From Bacillota bacterium (GTDB taxonomy: Bacteria; Bacillota; Clostridia; Lachnospirales; Lachnospiraceae), in the NCBI GenBank assembly GCA_023407575.1, contig JAEYLX010000067.1:272015-336014 (forward strand): a stretch of 64,000 nt of DNA. Reading direction: 5' to 3'. Both the position numbers and the translations under genes were made by a program. The notes below the pieces were generated by a model. That model saw nothing but the letters and a program-made list of their open reading frames with translations. It searched no databases and was not told where the DNA came from. This document shows, piece after piece, positions 60,951 through 64,000 of this stretch (its first letter is position 1; each line of letters opens with the position of its first letter).

Positions 60951-62117
60951 TTACAGGGCTTCAATGGTTCCCATAAGATACTCTGCAAATTGTGCACCGG
61001 TTGCTCCAGTTGCTCTACCTGTGGTTACAACCTTTTTCTCAGTTACAGTACAGATATCAAGTGCACGATATAATTTATCTGCTTCCTTTACATAACCTAT
61101 ATGAGCTAAAAGCATTGCACCTGCACGAATCATACTGCAAGGATCAGCATAGATGTCTCTGCCCTCTTCTACCATTCTAGGTGCAGAACCATGAATAGCC
61201 TCAAACATTGCATATTTCTTGCCAATATTCGCACTGCCTGCAGTACCTACACCACCTTGAAATTCCGCTGCTTCATCCGTAATGATGTCGCCATAAAGAT
61301 TAGGAAGTACAACTACTTGGAAATCCTTCCTTCTCTTCTCATCCACAAGCTTAGCTGTCATGATATCGATATACCAGTCATCTGCTGATATTTCAGGGTA
61401 TTCCGCTGCAATTTCTTTAAAGATATCTAAAAACTTTCCGTCAGTGGTCTTAATGATATTTGCTTTTGTTACTGCGGTTACTCTGGTCTTTCCATTTGCT
61501 TTTGCAAATTCAAAAGCAGTTCTTATAATTCTTTCTGTCCCTTGGGTTGTAGCAACTGTAAAGTCCACACCTAAGTCTTCCGTTACGTGGATGCCTTTAC
61601 TTCCAACTGCATAAGCTCCTTCGGTATTTTCGCGGTAAAATGTCCAGTCAATGCCCTGTTCTGGAATTCGAACTGGTCTTACATTTGCAAAAAGGTCCAG
61701 TTCCTTTCTCATAGCAACATTAGCACTTTCTACATTCGGCCATGGATCGCCTTTTCTGGGTGTCGTTGTAGGTCCCTTTAGAACCACATGGCATTTTTTA
61801 ATTTCGTCCAAAACTTCAGGGGGAATTGCTGCATTCTCTGCTGCTCTTCTTTCGATGGTTAATCCATCAATTACACGAAATTCTATTTTATTCTCTGCGA
61901 TATCCTTAGATAGCAGATATTCCAAAATTCTCTGTGCCTGTGAGGTAATTGCAGGTCCAATACCGTCGCCACCGCAAACTCCAATGATTATTTTATCAAG
62001 AGTTTTATAATCAATAAAATCACCCTGTGCTTTCATCTCTTCCACTCTTTTAAGCTGACTCTCCAATAATTGTCCAAATCTTTCTTTTGCTGCTTCAATT
62101 CTTTCTGCTGAAATCAT
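60951..62117 (-). CDS. icd: Isocitrate dehydrogenase
   Basis: A 388-aa beta-decarboxylating dehydrogenase. It has VCGGDGIGPAI (about 47-57), the substrate loop with VESANVAMRKELDLFANVRP (about 127-146), TFYRENTEGAY (about 158-168), KANIIKTTDGKFL, NLYGDIITDEAAEFQGG and HGSAPRMV. The ENTEGAY pattern and SxNVxxR substrate Ser favour isocitrate over isopropylmalate. NAD versus NADP use cannot be read with confidence. It lies after the citrate synthase-like gene with an intercistronic hairpin. The ATG at 62117 has AAAGG 13 nt upstream. Confidence 0.9.
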   Translation of the reverse strand: MISAERIEAAKERFGQLLESQLKRVEEMKAQGDFIDYKTLDKIIIGVCGGDGIGPAITSQAQRILEYLLSKDIAENKIEFRVIDGLTIERRAAENAAIPPEVLDEIKKCHVVLKGPTTTPRKGDPWPNVESANVAMRKELDLFANVRPVRIPEQGIDWTFYRENTEGAYAVGSKGIHVTEDLGVDFTVATTQGTERIIRTAFEFAKANGKTRVTAVTKANIIKTTDGKFLDIFKEIAAEYPEISADDWYIDIMTAKLVDEKRRKDFQVVVLPNLYGDIITDEAAEFQGGVGTAGSANIGKKYAMFEAIHGSAPRMVEEGRDIYADPCSMIRAGAMLLAHIGYVKEADKLYRALDICTVTEKKVVTTGRATGATGAQFAEYLMGTIEAL

Positions 62118-62159
62118 TCTTCGTACCGTGCCTTTCTGTAAGTTTTATGCATATGGAAA

Positions 62160-62199
62160 CCATGCTTTACCAAGTAACATTGTATTAGGTAAGGCATGG
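62160..62199 (-). other. Intercistronic hairpin between citrate synthase-like gene and icd
   Basis: CCATGCTTTACC (62160-62171) pairs with GGTAAGGCATGG (62188-62199) with one G-T pair and a 16-nt loop. There is no adequate T-run, so it is more likely a processing or stability element than a terminator. Confidence 0.55.
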
Positions 62200-62209
62200 C
62201 TTGTCAATT

Positions 62210-63637
62210 CTAATGTATCTGACTTGTGAGACTAATCTGTGCCTGGTTTGTCAAATTAACATCCAGATCGGCTTCTGCCCTATGTATGATTCGTATTAAC
62301 TCCTCATCTGTTATAACAGTTACTCGACCCGTTTCATACTCTTCATCCACCCATTCCTTAACCTTAATTACAATTGGATTCGACTTATCCACTGCTTCTT
62401 CACCTTTTAACTTAAAAAATGTATTAATCCAGTGAGCAATCCCCGCAAGACCTGATGTATTTGATACTGCAACTAACACCGGACGATTAAGGAACTTTTC
62501 TGTATCAAAAATATTATATATTTCTTCGTTCTTTAATAACCCATCCGCATGAATTCCCGCTCTGGTAACATTAAAGTTCTTACCAACAAAGGGAGTTCTA
62601 GATGGAACTCTGTATCCAATTTCTCTTTCAAAATATTCTGCAAGCTCTGTAATAACAGTTGTATCCATACCATCCAAGGTACCTTTTAGCTGCGCATATT
62701 CAAACACCATTGCCTCTAATGGCGTATTACCAGTTCTTTCCCCTATACCAAACAAGGAACAGTTAACGGAACCCGCACCATATAACCAGGCTGTGGTTGA
62801 ATTGGATACTGCTTTATAAAAATCATTGTGACCATGCCATTCCAACCATTTGGAGGGAACACCAGCATGATTCATAATACCATATATGATGCCTTGAACA
62901 CTTCTAGGAATTACGGCACCAGCAAAATTCACTCCATACCCCATAGTATCACAGGCGCGAATTTTAACCGGTAAATTATATTCCTTGCTTAACTTCATAA
63001 GCTCGCTGCAGAAAGGAATTACAAAACCATGAATATCGGAACGTGTGATGTCCTCCAGATGGCATCTGGCGGCAATCCCTGTTTCCAAGCATTCTCTTAC
63101 AACACTCAGATAATGCTGCATCGCTTCCCTTCTTCTCATTTTCATTTTATAAAAGATGTGATAGTCGGAGCAGCTTACCAGTATTCCAGTTTCTTTCATA
63201 CCAATATCCTTAACTAACTCAAAGTCTTTCTTACTGGCTCTAATCCAGGAAGTCACTTCCGGGAATTCATAACCACGCTCCATACACTTATAGACCGCAT
63301 CCCTGTCCTTCTTACTATATAAGAAAAATTCGCTTTGTCTGATAATTCCCTTTGGTCCTCCGAGACGATGAAAATAATCATAAATAGTTACAATTTGTTC
63401 TGTCGTATAAGGAGCTCTTGACTGCTGTCCATCACGGAAGGTTGTATCCGTAATATAAATATCCTCTGGCAGATTATGAGGAACAATACGATCATTGAAG
63501 GCTATCTTGGGTACTTCACAATAAGGAAATAAATTACGAAAGGTATTCGGCTGATCTACATCCACAAGCGGATAAATTGGCTCTTCTACTTGCAACAAAT
63601 TATTTTGCGGATTAATAAACACTCTTCTCTCATCCAT
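62210..63637 (-). CDS. Re-type citrate synthase (homocitrate/isopropylmalate synthase-like)
   Basis: A 475-aa DRE-TIM metallolyase. The catalytic loop is YITDTTFRDGQQSRAPYT (about 62-79), with metal-binding His residues in LEWHGHNDFYK and the GIGERTGNTPLEAMV loop, then a C-terminal helical domain. This family includes the Re-citrate synthase of Clostridium kluyveri as well as isopropylmalate and homocitrate synthases. Adjacency to isocitrate dehydrogenase and a carboxylate-type GntR supports condensation of oxaloacetate and acetyl-CoA to citrate. There is no LeuA regulatory domain. The start is ATG 63637, with GGAGAG about 7 nt upstream. Confidence 0.82.
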   Translation of the reverse strand: MDERRVFINPQNNLLQVEEPIYPLVDVDQPNTFRNLFPYCEVPKIAFNDRIVPHNLPEDIYITDTTFRDGQQSRAPYTTEQIVTIYDYFHRLGGPKGIIRQSEFFLYSKKDRDAVYKCMERGYEFPEVTSWIRASKKDFELVKDIGMKETGILVSCSDYHIFYKMKMRRREAMQHYLSVVRECLETGIAARCHLEDITRSDIHGFVIPFCSELMKLSKEYNLPVKIRACDTMGYGVNFAGAVIPRSVQGIIYGIMNHAGVPSKWLEWHGHNDFYKAVSNSTTAWLYGAGSVNCSLFGIGERTGNTPLEAMVFEYAQLKGTLDGMDTTVITELAEYFEREIGYRVPSRTPFVGKNFNVTRAGIHADGLLKNEEIYNIFDTEKFLNRPVLVAVSNTSGLAGIAHWINTFFKLKGEEAVDKSNPIVIKVKEWVDEEYETGRVTVITDEELIRIIHRAEADLDVNLTNQAQISLTSQIH

Positions 63638-63673
63638 ACGGCAGCTCTCCAATCAATAAACAAAATTTGTTTT

Positions 63674-63702
63674 ATTGTATACAATTATACTTGTATTGTC
63701 AA
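63674..63702 (-). promoter_or_regulatory. Promoter of the citrate synthase-icd-gntR unit with operator-like palindrome
   Basis: On the minus strand TTGACA (63702-63697), 17-nt spacer, TACAAT (63679-63674). A perfect palindrome ATTGTATACAAT (63674-63685) covers the -10, the type of site bound by GntR/FCD repressors. Confidence 0.72.
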
Positions 63703-63860
63703 TAATTTATTCATAATTATTTTTAAATATACATTTTCAAAGGCTATCAGCTGAGCTATGCAAATTTTTGATTTGATATTACGAGAACGTTTCAATAAAG
63801 CTTAGGTTGAACTGTTGCTTTAGCAAAACTTACCTTGAACTAATAGAAGAATATACAAAA

Positions 63861-63903
63861 ACACCTTAATGTGAAATACGCTTCAACATTAAGGTGTTCT
63901 TTT
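63861..63903. terminator. Terminator at the right edge
   Basis: ACACCTTAATGT pairs perfectly with ACATTAAGGTGT (12 bp) around a 13-nt loop, with T-runs on both strands. It overlaps the stop of the partial gene on its right. Confidence 0.85.
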
Positions 63904-64000
63904 TAATCGGGTTATATGTGCTTTAATTCCAAGGCACCACGAAATACTGGCACCTAATGATATAAGCAATGCTGGCATTAATTCATAGGTCTGCTGCCCT
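63889..64000 (-). CDS. C-terminus of a membrane protein, partial (possible sodium:solute symporter)
   Basis: The last 37 codons of a gene entering from the right edge. The visible part, TYELMPALLISLGASISWCLGI followed by KAHITRLKRTP, is one hydrophobic helix and a basic tail. The YE-x-x-P start of the helix resembles the last helix of sodium:solute symporters, but this is too short to be sure. The TAA stop lies in the terminator stem. Confidence 0.4.
   Translation of the reverse strand, partial: GQQTYELMPALLISLGASISWCLGIKAHITRLKRTP

Overview
The window looks like chromosome from a low-GC, meso-diaminopimelate-type anaerobic member of the Clostridia, most likely Lachnospiraceae. The evidence is AT-rich DNA, strong AGGAGG-type ribosome binding sites, frequent TTG/GTG starts, a MurE with the DNPR motif, a Rex redox repressor, a Re-type citrate synthase-like enzyme and YesM/YesN-type sugar sensing. 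I see no rRNA, tRNA, CRISPR, prophage or complete insertion sequence. Most genes lie on the minus strand. Assignments come from reading motifs by eye; no database search was run.

Layout. 1-84 is the start of priA, followed by murE and an orphan membrane protein in sparse DNA. 3330-8907 is one minus-strand unit: OmpR-type regulator, WalK-like kinase, GerMN lipoprotein and the DNA-uptake channel ComEC, with comEA just upstream. 10561-13971 is an arginine cluster (argJ, argB, argD), divergent from argG (15467) across maf and a GNAT gene. 16721-26491 holds housekeeping and single-gene units: alpha/beta hydrolase, GDPD, SpoU methylase, DegV, AEC permease, MntP, GNAT, epimerase, HAD phosphatase, histidine phosphatase. 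A chemoreceptor follows.

28918-38649 is a sugar sensing and uptake block. It holds a membrane-anchored sugar-binding sensor, a LytS/YesM-type kinase and a YesN-type AraC regulator, then a second sugar-binding lipoprotein, then a ChvE-GguA-GguB-type monosaccharide ABC transporter. It resembles the XylFII-LytS-YesN xylose-sensing system of Clostridium beijerinckii. 38894-41877 is an accessory stretch with a TAP-repeat lipoprotein, a leaderless amidase, a roughly 158-nt near-perfect palindrome, small cysteine-rich genes and decayed frames. 41983-47915 is an oppABCDF peptide transporter operon.

48287-57891 runs from a ferritin-like protein, rlmH and a phosphatase through a 960-nt gene-poor gap to a duplicated-module secreted protein. 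It then reaches the rex, coiled-coil gene, acpS, nnr, alr, mazF, CNNM/CBS operon. An ABC-F ATPase follows on the plus strand. The right end holds a GntR (FCD) regulator, isocitrate dehydrogenase and a Re-citrate synthase-like enzyme, probably the oxidative route to 2-oxoglutarate and glutamate, with a palindrome over the promoter -10.

The most interesting non-coding signals are the long palindrome at 40369-40526, hairpins between the binding-protein gene and the membrane genes in both ABC operons, a 13-bp inverted repeat at the start of the two-component operon transcript, and a 17-bp perfect inverted repeat upstream of oppA.
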